DNA of 64,000 nucleotides from assembly GCF_012070565.1 (NCBI RefSeq), contig NZ_JAAQRO010000024.1, forward strand, positions 1 through 64,000, read 5' to 3'. The notes beneath the pieces were generated by a model, which did no database searches, was not told the origin of the DNA, and saw only the letters and a program-made list of their open reading frames with translations. This DNA comes from Anaerosporobacter faecicola. GTDB taxonomy: Bacteria > Bacillota > Clostridia > Lachnospirales > Lachnospiraceae. The number at the start of each line of letters is the position of its first letter. The first letter of the stretch is position 1. Made by a program: the position numbers and the translations under genes. This document shows positions 9,042-16,842 of this stretch, in pieces.

Positions 9042-9053
9042 AAAGATTCTAAT

Positions 9054-9137
9054 GCGGTTATGGCAATTCCCTTCATTATACAAAATATTTCTGCACAACG
9101 TAGGGGTATGGTAACCTCATTTTCATGGACAAACCCA
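9054..9137 (+). pseudogene. Remnant of a duplicated SLC13 permease gene
   Basis: Twenty-eight codons read AVMAIPFIIQNISAQ then RRGMVTSFSWTNP, which aligns with EAMAFTFIMQNIAAN then LGGMVTPFGNP of the intact gene just upstream (DNA 8290 onward), including synonymous drift. There is no start and the frame runs into the terminator hairpin. Seen directly in the sequence; a broken tandem duplicate is the simplest reading. Confidence 0.7.
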
Positions 9138-9184
9138 AAAATAGCGAATTACATCTCTGCATGAGTTTGTAATTCGCTATTTTT
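9137..9184. terminator. Bidirectional terminator
   Basis: Perfect 16-bp stem (9137-9152 with 9169-9184) with A-tract on one side and T-tract on the other, between the convergent SLC13 permease and C39-like genes. Confidence 0.85.
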
Positions 9185-9223
9185 GTACCGTTAACCCTTA
9201 AGTTAACTTTTACAATCTTATAT

Positions 9224-9832
9224 CTATTTTTTCAACCCTATCGTAATATAGGTATTCTTTGTTACAACCTCTGTGTCCCACATATTCATAAAATCCTTCA
9301 ATGGAATTTTCCTGTTATAATACGTTTCTTCTGCATTATACAGATTGCGTAGCGATTCAGCTGCATAGACATTCTCCTCATCATACCCCACAATTGGCAG
9401 GTAATGATAATATGTGGAGTCTGGAGATATGCGCACGAATGCGATAACAGGAACACCTTTACTAATTTCATTTTTAAATTGCCATATGGTTCCGTTGCAA
9501 ACTTTCACGTCATACGTTTGACTCAGGAAGGCAGCCAACGTATCAACTGTGACAGTACCGTCGGGATTCTTATTGGGTATCTGTTGATACAGCTCCATTC
9601 CATCTGCATTAACCCCCAAACTTCGTAATACATATGCCGAAGAAAAACCGGAACATTCCAGGTTTGGTTGAAAATCAATATGATTCTCTGTTTTTATCAT
9701 GTACTTTTTTGGGGTTGCAAATCGCATATACACATTTAGTCCGATCCATGCAGCTACAATTATCCCAACTAGAATCAGAATACATGTTATAATCTTCTTT
9801 CTACTTTTCTTTCTCTTCTTATCCTCATCCAT
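9224..9832 (-). CDS. Membrane-anchored C39-like cysteine protease
   Basis: 202 residues: a lysine-rich N terminus, one transmembrane segment (about 14-34), then an extracytoplasmic domain. NLECSGFSSAYVLRSLG carries the catalytic Cys, and YYHYLPIVGYDEENVYAAES carries the His and following Asn/Asp-type residue of the Peptidase_C39_2 (papain-like) fold. Such proteins resemble bacteriocin-leader peptidases but are stand-alone; the substrate is unknown. The motif start lacks the usual QxxxxxC glutamine in exact position (QPNLEC places Q five before C), which is acceptable. GGAGAG precedes the ATG. Convergent with the SLC13 gene. Confidence 0.75.
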   Translation of the reverse strand: MDEDKKRKKSRKKIITCILILVGIIVAAWIGLNVYMRFATPKKYMIKTENHIDFQPNLECSGFSSAYVLRSLGVNADGMELYQQIPNKNPDGTVTVDTLAAFLSQTYDVKVCNGTIWQFKNEISKGVPVIAFVRISPDSTYYHYLPIVGYDEENVYAAESLRNLYNAEETYYNRKIPLKDFMNMWDTEVVTKNTYITIGLKK

Positions 9833-9912
9833 TATATATACTCTCCAACCTCTACTTTAGCTATGATTCATTTATCCATGATTCAAGCTTACCTATTTGC
9901 GACCCAACTAGC

Positions 9913-10128
9913 TTAATACGCAATTACAACTTTTCTACAGTTTTCACAGATATTTGCTTCAATATTTGCTCTGTGACCTGCTTTTAATGGAGTTATCTCC
10001 ACAAATCCTTCTGCTTTTTTTGCATTTTCAAATACGCCTGGTATCTTCTCTGCAAAACTGAATGCTCCATCCTTTGATGTAAATAAAAACCCCTTTTTCA
10101 TTTCTTTGTTACAGTTTGGACAATTCAT
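9913..10128 (-). CDS. Small zinc-ribbon protein
   Basis: 71 residues with two CxxC knuckles: MNCPNCNKEM at the N terminus and ANICENCRKVV at the C terminus, spaced as in the PF20097 (DUF6487) zinc-ribbon family. Function unknown. The open frame extends 17 codons further upstream into the palindromic repeat at 10161-10262; I prefer the ATG at 10128 because it has a GGAGAA upstream and opens on the first knuckle. Confidence 0.75.
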   Translation of the reverse strand: MNCPNCNKEMKKGFLFTSKDGAFSFAEKIPGVFENAKKAEGFVEITPLKAGHRANIEANICENCRKVVIAY

Positions 10129-10160
10129 ACCCAGTTCTCCCTTCTTTTTATAATTATTTA

Positions 10161-10262
10161 TGCAAACGTCGCAGTTCAATTGTCGCCAAAAAATATCATA
10201 TTAATTGCTGAAAATGCCTTAGGATAACCTTTCAGGGCTGCAATTGAACTGCGAAGTTTGCG
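10161..10262. repeat. Palindromic repeat element, copy A
   Basis: 102 bp with 22-bp imperfect terminal inverted repeats (left TGCAAACGTCGCAG..., right ...CTGCGAAGTTTGCG, two mismatches). About 55 bp of its interior, including GCCTTAGGATAACC, is nearly identical to copies at 26026-26107 and 48265-48318. It begins 5 bases after the stop codon of the GNAT gene at 10268 (minus strand). Confidence 0.8.
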
Positions 10263-10267
10263 TCACC

Positions 10268-11218
10268 TTACTTATATTTGTTTAAGACGCCTTCATCAAT
10301 TCTTCGAACCAAACTATTGGTATACGGCGTAAAACATTTTGGCCAAAAGCGGTTTGCTGTAGGATTGAAGCTTTCGTAATCCACACCCAGATACTGATTC
10401 CCTTCTGCTCTTAACTTAGAAATCACATATCCAATCAACCTTTGATAAATCTTTCGTCCTCGATACGCTTCCAAACAGAATGCACCGCATATATTTTTCA
10501 TCTGTTTGTGATTCGTAACAAAGTTCTCCCCTTCATCCGCTATTTTTAAAAATGCAACAATCTTTTCTCCCTCTTTCGCCACAAAGATTCGTTCTTTTTC
10601 CTGTTCTATATGCAATAAGGACTGCTGAATCTCTTCTTCACTGCTATACATAAAACAAGGGCTTTCTCCCATATGCTCACTTAACAGCTTTCGCAAAGGG
10701 TTCGCCTGCTCCCGTTTTTCTGCTGCTAACTCTTCAAACTGAATGGAATCTTCCTTAAAATCTTCACTCCACTCCATCTTACGAATTGCATCCACGCAAC
10801 GAAGTCCAAATCCATATGTATAAAATGCTTCGGTTGCCTGTTGGTCATGAGCATAAAGACCAATGGCATGATATGTAATCTTATTCCGTACCCATAAATC
10901 CGCTGCCTCTTGGTACATCTGTTGATAAATTCGTATACGGTTTTCTTTGACAGCACCATGGGCATGAATGGGAGAATATGTTCCCGTAGCCAGTGAATCA
11001 AATGCCTCCTCCCAAGGATTATAGCAACCTAGAAAACCAACTACTTTGTTCTGTTCTAAAGCAACAACACCTAGTCCATTTTCTGTAAAATACGATAGAT
11101 CTGGAACGGATTCCATACAAGGTAACGCTTGTGTAACCTTCTGCTCCTCCATGTAATTTCGTAACGCTAGACTTGCTGCTTCTTCTACATACTGCTTGGT
11201 AAACGATATAATTTTCAT
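10268..11218 (-). CDS. Tandem GNAT-domain acetyltransferase
   Basis: 316 residues containing two GNAT-like halves. The first (about 1-160) has AIGLYAHDQQATEAFYTYGFG, the second (about 165-310) has ICGAFCLEAYRGRKIYQRLIGYV with the acetyl-CoA loop RGRKIY. Only the second half keeps a recognisable R-x-x-G/K-x loop, so the first may be structural. AGGAGG stands 6 bases before the chosen ATG; the ATG five codons earlier overlaps that site. Substrate unknown. The palindromic repeat copy A follows its stop. Confidence 0.8.
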   Translation of the reverse strand: MKIISFTKQYVEEAASLALRNYMEEQKVTQALPCMESVPDLSYFTENGLGVVALEQNKVVGFLGCYNPWEEAFDSLATGTYSPIHAHGAVKENRIRIYQQMYQEAADLWVRNKITYHAIGLYAHDQQATEAFYTYGFGLRCVDAIRKMEWSEDFKEDSIQFEELAAEKREQANPLRKLLSEHMGESPCFMYSSEEEIQQSLLHIEQEKERIFVAKEGEKIVAFLKIADEGENFVTNHKQMKNICGAFCLEAYRGRKIYQRLIGYVISKLRAEGNQYLGVDYESFNPTANRFWPKCFTPYTNSLVRRIDEGVLNKYK

Positions 11219-11487
11219 TCTTTTCCTCCTCATTTAGGAGGGACTAGAATACCAAACCCCTCCTATATTCTACATTATGTTGCGTTTTCTGTTCCTTCTT
11301 TAATTTTCTAAACATACGCAATCCCCCTTTACTAAAGAAATACTAATAATGAATCAGAACAAACCCATTGCTGTAATTGATTCTGATTCATAATATATTA
11401 TTAGTATATACCTTTTTTATGGCTTGTACAACTTTTAAGTGCTAGCGGTTTGTGTCATTTCCACTTCATATCTTCGTAATTAATCAT
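11219..11487. other. Intergenic region with a large imperfect hairpin
   Basis: No gene seen. A hairpin at 11341-11406 pairs TACTAATAAT+GAATCAGAA with its complement, which carries a 7-base bulge; on the minus strand it is followed by TTTCTTT. It may terminate transcription from the MATE operon. Confidence 0.4.
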
Positions 11488-11620
11488 CATAATATTTCCA
11501 TGTTTTTAGCTAATTCAATACACCCTTTTGTAAATGCTTCATTTGTCCATTTACATTCAGTAAAAATAGCTTCCTTTTCTTCGTTATCTGCCATACTCTT
11601 CTTCAACTTTTTACTCCACT
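11488..11620 (-). pseudogene. Remnant resembling a DUF234-type ATPase C terminus
   Basis: A minus-strand frame overlapping the end of the MATE gene reads ...EEKEAIFTECKWTNEAF... and stops after KNMEIL. The block AIFxECKWTNE is typical of the nuclease-like DUF234 domain at the end of ATPase_2 proteins. Nothing upstream in this frame is compatible with the rest of such a protein because the MATE gene occupies it. Interpreted as a leftover fragment; the match is by eye only. Confidence 0.4.
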
Positions 11621-12979
11621 ATGTAAAGTACCTGTAGAACAAATATATTTCTTTTTATAATATAGATAATTAATCAGTCCTCTAATTGTTTCATCAATAA
11701 AAATTACGAGATAGATTGCTACCATATTCATATGAAATCCTTTAACCAATAGAATCGATAAGCTAATTACAATTGTTGAACCTAAGATTTGTGATAGAAG
11801 CATCCACTGCGTATTTGCATTTCCTTTTATTGCATTACCACAAACAACATTTACGCTTTGGGAAATCATAATTAGTCCAATAAACCAAAGGTATTTCTCT
11901 CCCATATTTACAATATTGGCTTCATTAATAAAAATACCAAGAATATTCTTTGAACCGATTAAGAATATAATCGCTGCTACAAGTACAATTAGTAGATTAA
12001 TCAACAGGCAATTGTAAAAGACATCCCTCGCTTTCTTATAATCTTTCGCCCCTTGGCTTTGTCCGATTAGTGTAAGCGCTGCTTTTGAATAATTTGAAAA
12101 TACCGCATATACAATACACTGAATACCAAATGTAACCGTATAGATTGACATGCATACATAGCTAAACTCATTAATGAACCTCACCAGTATCAGATTCGAG
12201 AAGTTCCATAACAAATATTCCAGACAGGCAGGTGCACCAAGCGCCAGTACTTTCTTATAATAACGTACTGTGATATCCTTCCTCGTGAATCCATCAAACC
12301 CAAATTCTTTTCGTTTCACTATGACACAATACACAAAACAAAATGCAAAAGCTATGTAATTCGAAATAACGGTTCCTAATGCCGCCCCAGCAACATGATA
12401 TGACTTAAAACCAAACTTTCCAAAAATCAAGATCCAAGAAAGTACGATATTAAATACTACCTTAACAATTCCTGAATACATGATAATTTTTGTTTTTCCC
12501 ATTCCCTGTAACATGGCATTTAATGAAGTATCAATACCAAGTACAAGGAAAAAGGAAGCGCAGATTTTAACATACTGGATACTATACCCGATAATCGTTG
12601 GATCTACTTTGAAAAATTGTAAAATTGGGTGTGCAAATATTTCCCATCCCATAAAAAATAACATTCCAATTAGCCAACTAAAGAACATCGCCGTTTTTAC
12701 GTATTTTATCGCTTCTTGCTTTTTCTTGGCACCAATCAAATGTGAAACAATAATTGTTAATCCAATTGCAATTGCAACTATTCCATCCATTGTTGCAAGT
12801 AATGGCAACTGGGCAGAGCCAATGGCTGATACATACTTTGTTTCAATCTCTCCTAAGAACGCTTTATCTGTTAATGATTGCAACTGAAATACAAGTCCCT
12901 GTACAATAATGGGAAATGCCATTATTGTAGTTTCCTTGATTATTCCAGAATTAATCTTTATACGATTTCCTCTCTCCAT
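11603..12979 (-). CDS. MATE family efflux transporter
   Basis: 458 residues with twelve hydrophobic segments in two similar halves, the usual MATE layout. Typical blocks: PIIVQGLVFQLQSLTDKAFLG (TM1, where MATE pumps contact substrate), LATMDGIVAIAIG and, in the second half, NYSKAALTLIGQSQGAKDYKKA. Members export drugs or metabolites using Na+ or H+. The start overlaps the end of the upstream ROK regulator gene by 22 bases, with GAGAGG about 11 bases before the ATG, so the two are one operon and the ROK protein probably controls the pump. Confidence 0.88.
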   Translation of the reverse strand: MERGNRIKINSGIIKETTIMAFPIIVQGLVFQLQSLTDKAFLGEIETKYVSAIGSAQLPLLATMDGIVAIAIGLTIIVSHLIGAKKKQEAIKYVKTAMFFSWLIGMLFFMGWEIFAHPILQFFKVDPTIIGYSIQYVKICASFFLVLGIDTSLNAMLQGMGKTKIIMYSGIVKVVFNIVLSWILIFGKFGFKSYHVAGAALGTVISNYIAFAFCFVYCVIVKRKEFGFDGFTRKDITVRYYKKVLALGAPACLEYLLWNFSNLILVRFINEFSYVCMSIYTVTFGIQCIVYAVFSNYSKAALTLIGQSQGAKDYKKARDVFYNCLLINLLIVLVAAIIFLIGSKNILGIFINEANIVNMGEKYLWFIGLIMISQSVNVVCGNAIKGNANTQWMLLSQILGSTIVISLSILLVKGFHMNMVAIYLVIFIDETIRGLINYLYYKKKYICSTGTLHSGVKS

Positions 12980-13911
12980 ATAATTAATAACCTCTCAATC
13001 AATCCCTTTTTATATATTTCTTCTGCATTATGAATTATCTCTATCTCTGGTATATGACAGTAGGAAAAATGCATTGCTAATTCACTTCTTATTTTTTCAA
13101 CTTCTAATGGAGAATCTGATGCTATATATACTTTTCCTAAATTGAGTACACCTGTTATATACTTGATCACATCGCTCATTGCAATAATCGGATCTAGCAA
13201 ATTCGGGCATATACGTTCCATCTCTCCAGCACATCCATCTTTTCCACGGAATAGTGCTCCGTTAATAACAATTCCTACACCAACACAATGACGTAGGTAT
13301 ACAATCTGTGCAAAGGATTCCTTCCCATTAATTTGTGATAATGCCATTGCATTACTATCATTTTCTACAACCAGCTGTATCCCATATTCTTTTTTTAAGG
13401 TATCTGCTAACTCCTTCCCCTGCAATTCTGGAAATATATCTAAACTACGAATTTCTCCTTCAACAGCAATTCCTGGAATCCCCATCGCTATGGTTGCAAG
13501 ACTTTCATATGTTGCTTTTAGGGGTTTTATATGTTGCATTAACCAATCTATCGTGATATTTTTGTTATCCATCACAAACGTTCCTTGCTCTAACACATTG
13601 GCAAATGCATCTACAATTACATAAGCAATTACCTCCTCCTCTAGGATCAGGATTGCACCACACTTATACATAGAATTCAGAATATACTGTGCTGCAGGTC
13701 TTCCTCCTTGGGATACGGTTTCTGCAATTTCCTTTACTTCTCCCGTTGCCATTAGTTCTTTTAGCAAGCTCAATACCGTTGGATAGGAAAGACCTGTTTC
13801 CTTTGCTAATGCGGACACTCCAATTGCTTGCTTACACTGTCGTAATATGTTTCGTATAATTTTCTTATTTTGATTTTTTACAAGTTGAAAATGTGCTGTG
13901 CTATTTTCCAT
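12958..13911 (-). CDS. ROK-family transcriptional regulator
   Basis: 317 residues. A winged HTH occupies about 15-75 (ALAKETGLSYPTVLSLLKELMATGEV, then the wing with SQGGRPAAQY), followed by a ROK fold (about 80-317). The kinase-type glucose loop is partly visible as VENDSNAMAL, and GVGIVINGALFRGKDGCAGEMERI is where ROK proteins bind sugar. The CxCGxxGCxE zinc motif is missing and the phosphate loop is degenerate, so this is a sensor not a kinase. GGTGGAG precedes the ATG. First gene of the ROK-MATE operon, behind a palindromic promoter at 14005-14066. Confidence 0.82.
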   Translation of the reverse strand: MENSTAHFQLVKNQNKKIIRNILRQCKQAIGVSALAKETGLSYPTVLSLLKELMATGEVKEIAETVSQGGRPAAQYILNSMYKCGAILILEEEVIAYVIVDAFANVLEQGTFVMDNKNITIDWLMQHIKPLKATYESLATIAMGIPGIAVEGEIRSLDIFPELQGKELADTLKKEYGIQLVVENDSNAMALSQINGKESFAQIVYLRHCVGVGIVINGALFRGKDGCAGEMERICPNLLDPIIAMSDVIKYITGVLNLGKVYIASDSPLEVEKIRSELAMHFSYCHIPEIEIIHNAEEIYKKGLIERLLIIWREEIV

Positions 13912-13930
13912 GCAATCTCCACCATTTTTT

Positions 13931-13998
13931 AAAACAAATAAGCGCTACTATGCTACTGGAAAGCCCGATTTCCGCTCTAATCCGTTACTTATTTGTTT
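13931..13998. promoter_or_regulatory. Inverted repeat in the ROK-MATE leader
   Basis: Perfect 11-bp arms AAACAAATAAG and CTTATTTGTTT with a 46-base loop, between the promoter and the ROK start codon. Could be a second operator or a leader hairpin. Confidence 0.35.
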
Positions 13999-14004
13999 CC
14001 CTTT

Positions 14005-14066
14005 CTATATATTAAAGACACTTTATAAAGTATTTTTAATATATAGCAAAGTGCAGAAAATGTCAA
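14005..14066 (-). promoter_or_regulatory. ROK-MATE promoter with 42-bp palindromic operator
   Basis: On the minus strand TTGACA (14061-14066) and TATATT (14038-14043) are 17 bases apart. A palindrome of 42 bp (14005-14046) overlaps the -10: outer arms CTATATATTAAA / TTTAATATATAG and a central ACTTTATAAAGT share one centre, with only 3 bases per arm unpaired. Likely the binding site of the ROK protein encoded downstream. Confidence 0.7.
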
Positions 14067-14084
14067 TAGCATAAATCAATCTAT

Positions 14085-14176
14085 CTAGCCAGTGGCAATA
14101 TACACCTTATTCATTCCATTGGTTAATCGACTGGACGTTTCTCTATTAATTCTTCCTTCCATATCGATTCAAACAT
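14085..14176 (-). pseudogene. Internally deleted copy of the FAD/Rieske gene
   Basis: Starts MFESIWKEELIEKRP exactly like the intact oxidoreductase at 16838, then after a stop and a frame change continues RLTNGMNKVYIATG, matching GRLTKGMENVYIATG of the same protein about 320 residues later. So roughly 1 kb has been lost. The copy also keeps the terminator/leader of the parent (see 14181-14227). Confidence 0.75.
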
Positions 14177-14229
14177 AAAAAAACCCTACCTTTCTGATAA
14201 CTTAGTATCACCAGAAAAATAGGGTTTAT
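14142..14229 (-). repeat. 88-bp duplication of the FAD/Rieske gene 5' end
   Basis: Matches 16804-16891 with 84 of 88 bases the same by eye. It contains the hairpin at 14181-14227 followed by seven T and then ATG (minus strand). Here the hairpin can serve as terminator of the nucleotidyltransferase gene that ends at 14281. Confidence 0.85.
14181..14227 (-). terminator. Terminator of the nucleotidyltransferase gene (duplicated)
   Basis: Stem AAACCCTA...TAGGGTTT with a further pairing TTTCTG/CAGAAA, followed on the minus strand by seven T. Sister of the hairpin at 16843-16889. Confidence 0.75.
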
Positions 14230-14280
14230 TAGGATACAAATGCAAAGACTGGTAAATTGGAAACTGTATGCTTTGGTGCA

Positions 14281-15114
14281 TTAGCATGAAACTTCATCTA
14301 TCGAAAGCTTTCCTTCATCTCCTAACAGCTTAATTTCAGCTGTAATTGCTCTTAATTCCTTAACAGATTCTTCTATCGTATCAGCGCTTGTGGCATTCTT
14401 AATAATTGTAAGCAGTCTTTCATAGCAATTATCTGGCTTAATGTCAAAAGATGCAATTGCTTTTTCTGTTCTCTTTCTACTTGGAAAATAGCAGTTATTC
14501 ACCGCATATAATGCTTGTAATAGACGGTCTAGTGCTTCTTCTAACACTTGATGATAAAAGAGTACTTCTTTTCTTAGAACCACTCTACTTAGATCTTCTT
14601 CATCTAATACTTGGTTTATATTATTTTGATACCAGGCTTGAAACAAGGTCTTAGGATGCGCCTTCACTTTTTCCTGAATCCTTGTCCACGCTTGTTCTTC
14701 TTCATACAGAATATGTAAGGATTCGATACTTGCTAATCTGCCTATTGGATAGAATCTTCCCTCTTTCTCAATATGTTTTCCCGCAAGTACTTCATCTAAG
14801 TACCCCTCCATCTCATCAATGGTATAATACATTGGCATTACATCAATCTCATTACAGATAAAGATATCGCCATATCCCCAGATTCCACCATTGGCAACTT
14901 CCATATCCAACCTTGAATACGCGTCTTTTAATGAAGCATAGAGCTCCAAACGCTCTTCTTTTGTAGGGACTGTGGAACAGATCACAAAAAGGTCAATATC
15001 ACTTTGATTCGGAATTAATGGTGCCTTCAAATCACCCGTTTGTCCAATCCCCTTCACCTTTTCACATTTTGCTATCTCCTGAATTAATCGCTGTTTGAAT
15101 TCTTCTGTTTTCAT
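14281..15114 (-). CDS. Nucleotidyltransferase-domain protein
   Basis: 277 residues. The N-terminal part has the Pol beta nucleotidyltransferase signature GIGQTGDLKAPLIPNQSDIDLFVI (G-S/T-G...DxD), with a further acidic residue in CNEIDVMPM, and the C-terminal half is helical (about 150-270), as in aminoglycoside or antitoxin-like nucleotidyltransferases. The substrate is unknown; an adenylyltransferase role is the default for the family. GAGGGA supports ATG 15114; a longer frame from 15144 has no such site. Single gene downstream of the structured element at 15173-15287. Confidence 0.75.
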   Translation of the reverse strand: MKTEEFKQRLIQEIAKCEKVKGIGQTGDLKAPLIPNQSDIDLFVICSTVPTKEERLELYASLKDAYSRLDMEVANGGIWGYGDIFICNEIDVMPMYYTIDEMEGYLDEVLAGKHIEKEGRFYPIGRLASIESLHILYEEEQAWTRIQEKVKAHPKTLFQAWYQNNINQVLDEEDLSRVVLRKEVLFYHQVLEEALDRLLQALYAVNNCYFPSRKRTEKAIASFDIKPDNCYERLLTIIKNATSADTIEESVKELRAITAEIKLLGDEGKLSIDEVSC

Positions 15115-15172
15115 ATGAATCAACTCCCTCATTTGTTTTTTCATTCAATACAAAGCTTATATAGCCCTTTTT

Positions 15173-15287
15173 GATACACGAATTGCTCCGTTGCTTGGGG
15201 GCTCTCGTAATTCTAAACAAGAGCAGTCCGCGCTACCGCGTTTCTTGCTCCTGTTTAGCGGGTCAACACGTCTATTTGTCGTGTATC
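15173..15287. repeat. 115-bp GC-rich element with terminal and internal inverted repeats
   Basis: Bounded by perfect 9-bp inverted repeats GATACACGA (15173-15181) and TCGTGTATC (15279-15287). Inside, CTAAACAAGAGCA pairs with TGCTCCTGTTTAG (12 of 13), and the space between carries GC-rich CCGCGCTACCGCG. The base composition stands out from the AT-rich surroundings. Looks like a small mobile or structured-RNA element; family not recognised. A 95-residue frame across it is treated as spurious. Confidence 0.65.
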
Positions 15288-15371
15288 GCTTTATATCAAG
15301 TTTAAACCAACATTCTTCTTTCATCAATCCATAAAACAATTTATAACTGTTCAGGACAGCGTATAATCCTG

Positions 15372-16838
15372 TTATTGCTTCATATCTTTCTTTGCCGGAC
15401 CATTGATTAATTCTCCCTTTTTCGTAAATCGAGAGCCATGGCATGGACAGTCCCAGGATTGTTCCTCCTTATTCCATTCTAGTAAGCAACCTAGGTGAGG
15501 ACATCTGGCATGAAAACTATAGACGGTTCCGTCTTTCTCTTTATACACAGCCAGTCGTTTCCCATTTTTCTTCAATATGTGCCCTTGCTCAGGTTCAATT
15601 TGATCTACTATCTTCTTTTGAACTTGAACTGGTTTTAAAGCAATCTGTCGGATTACGGTAACCATATGCTGTTTTAGTTCCTTCTTACTTGCCTTATAGG
15701 CAAAACGATTTGGACGGAATATGGAGTTTTTCTTATCTTCCCCTTTACAGATCATCTCTGTTAGGAGCAGTGCAGAAACCATTGCATGGGACATACCCCA
15801 TTTATTAAAGCCAGTGGCGATATACACATTTTCCATTCCCTTGGTTAATCGACCAATGTAGGGAACTTTATCTAAGGTGATGCAATCTTGATTTACCATA
15901 TGGTATGCAATTGTTCCCTGTGAATAATATTGCTTCACCTCGTTCTCCATCTCCGCGAATGCATCCTGCTCAGTCTGCTCTCCTGGGCGATAATTCTTTC
16001 CCGCTACGATTACATACTTGTCGTACTTTCGAAAAGAATACCCCTTATTATTCGCGGCAACATACATTCCATAAGGTAATGCATGAGGCTCCTCTATTAC
16101 CAATATTTTCTCTCGCTCCTGATACATACGCAGTGCATACAAGCCTTTTATCTTTTCCATGGGATAATGATTTGCCAGTATGATCGTATCCGCCTGTACC
16201 TCATACTCACATTCCTTCTCATCCTCCCATACACTTACTTGAAGCAGATGTTCTCCTTTTCGTTTCTTTACCATTGTCTTTTCATAGATTTCTAAATGTT
16301 GTGCAAGGGCTTTCACGAATTTTATTGGATGGAACTGTGCCTGTTCTGGGAACTTCACCGCTCCGTATATAGGAAATGGTAATGCCGTTTCCGTTGTAAT
16401 ACTTGCATTAATTCCTAGACTCCTTGCCGCTTGGAGTTCTTCCTCTAACAACTTCGTTTCCTCCTTGCTATACACATAGGAATCTTTTTTCTCAAAGTCA
16501 CAGGGAATCTGTAATTCCTTGATCAATGTTTCATACTCTTTCACAGCCCGTTCATTATATTCTGCATATTCCTTGGCTTTTTCCTGTCCAAAGTTCGTAA
16601 TTAGTTTCTTATAAATTAGGTTATGTTGGGATGTAATCTTAGCCGTGGTATTGCTGGTCATTCCACTACCAATTCGATCCGCTTCTAAAACAATTACCTT
16701 CTTTCCATTTTTCTGTAGATAATAGGCAATTAAAATTCCAGCCAATCCTGCTCCGATCACAGCTACTTCTGTTTGCTTATTTCCCTCAAGTTGTGGCCGT
16801 TTTTCTATTAATTCTTCCTTCCATATCGATTCAAACAT
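15372..16838 (-). CDS. FAD-dependent oxidoreductase with C-terminal Rieske domain
   Basis: 488 residues. The N terminus is a DAO-type FAD domain (VAVIGAGLAGILIAYYLQKNG, then the acidic LEAD, residues about 26-53). NVYIATGFNKWGMSHAM near residue 345 is the second FAD-contact block. The last 50 residues are a Rieske [2Fe-2S] domain with CPHLGC and CPCHGS ligands. This architecture is known in Bacillales and Clostridia; the electron acceptor and substrate are unknown. The start codon follows immediately after the T-tract of a hairpin (16843-16889), so its Shine-Dalgarno is inside the stem. Confidence 0.88.
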   Translation of the reverse strand: MFESIWKEELIEKRPQLEGNKQTEVAVIGAGLAGILIAYYLQKNGKKVIVLEADRIGSGMTSNTTAKITSQHNLIYKKLITNFGQEKAKEYAEYNERAVKEYETLIKELQIPCDFEKKDSYVYSKEETKLLEEELQAARSLGINASITTETALPFPIYGAVKFPEQAQFHPIKFVKALAQHLEIYEKTMVKKRKGEHLLQVSVWEDEKECEYEVQADTIILANHYPMEKIKGLYALRMYQEREKILVIEEPHALPYGMYVAANNKGYSFRKYDKYVIVAGKNYRPGEQTEQDAFAEMENEVKQYYSQGTIAYHMVNQDCITLDKVPYIGRLTKGMENVYIATGFNKWGMSHAMVSALLLTEMICKGEDKKNSIFRPNRFAYKASKKELKQHMVTVIRQIALKPVQVQKKIVDQIEPEQGHILKKNGKRLAVYKEKDGTVYSFHARCPHLGCLLEWNKEEQSWDCPCHGSRFTKKGELINGPAKKDMKQ

Positions 16839-16842
16839 AAAA

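Noticed and set aside
11452-11637. 61-codon plus-strand frame near the MATE stop
   Set aside because: It is the antisense of the DUF234-like remnant and has no ribosome site.
13347-13366. ROK gene as a sugar kinase
   Set aside because: The zinc motif CxCGxxGCxE is absent and the ATP phosphate loop is degenerate, so it is called a regulator.
15157-15444. 95-codon minus-strand frame across the structured element
   Set aside because: No ribosome site, it overlaps the end of the FAD/Rieske gene in another frame, and most of its length is the palindromic element itself.
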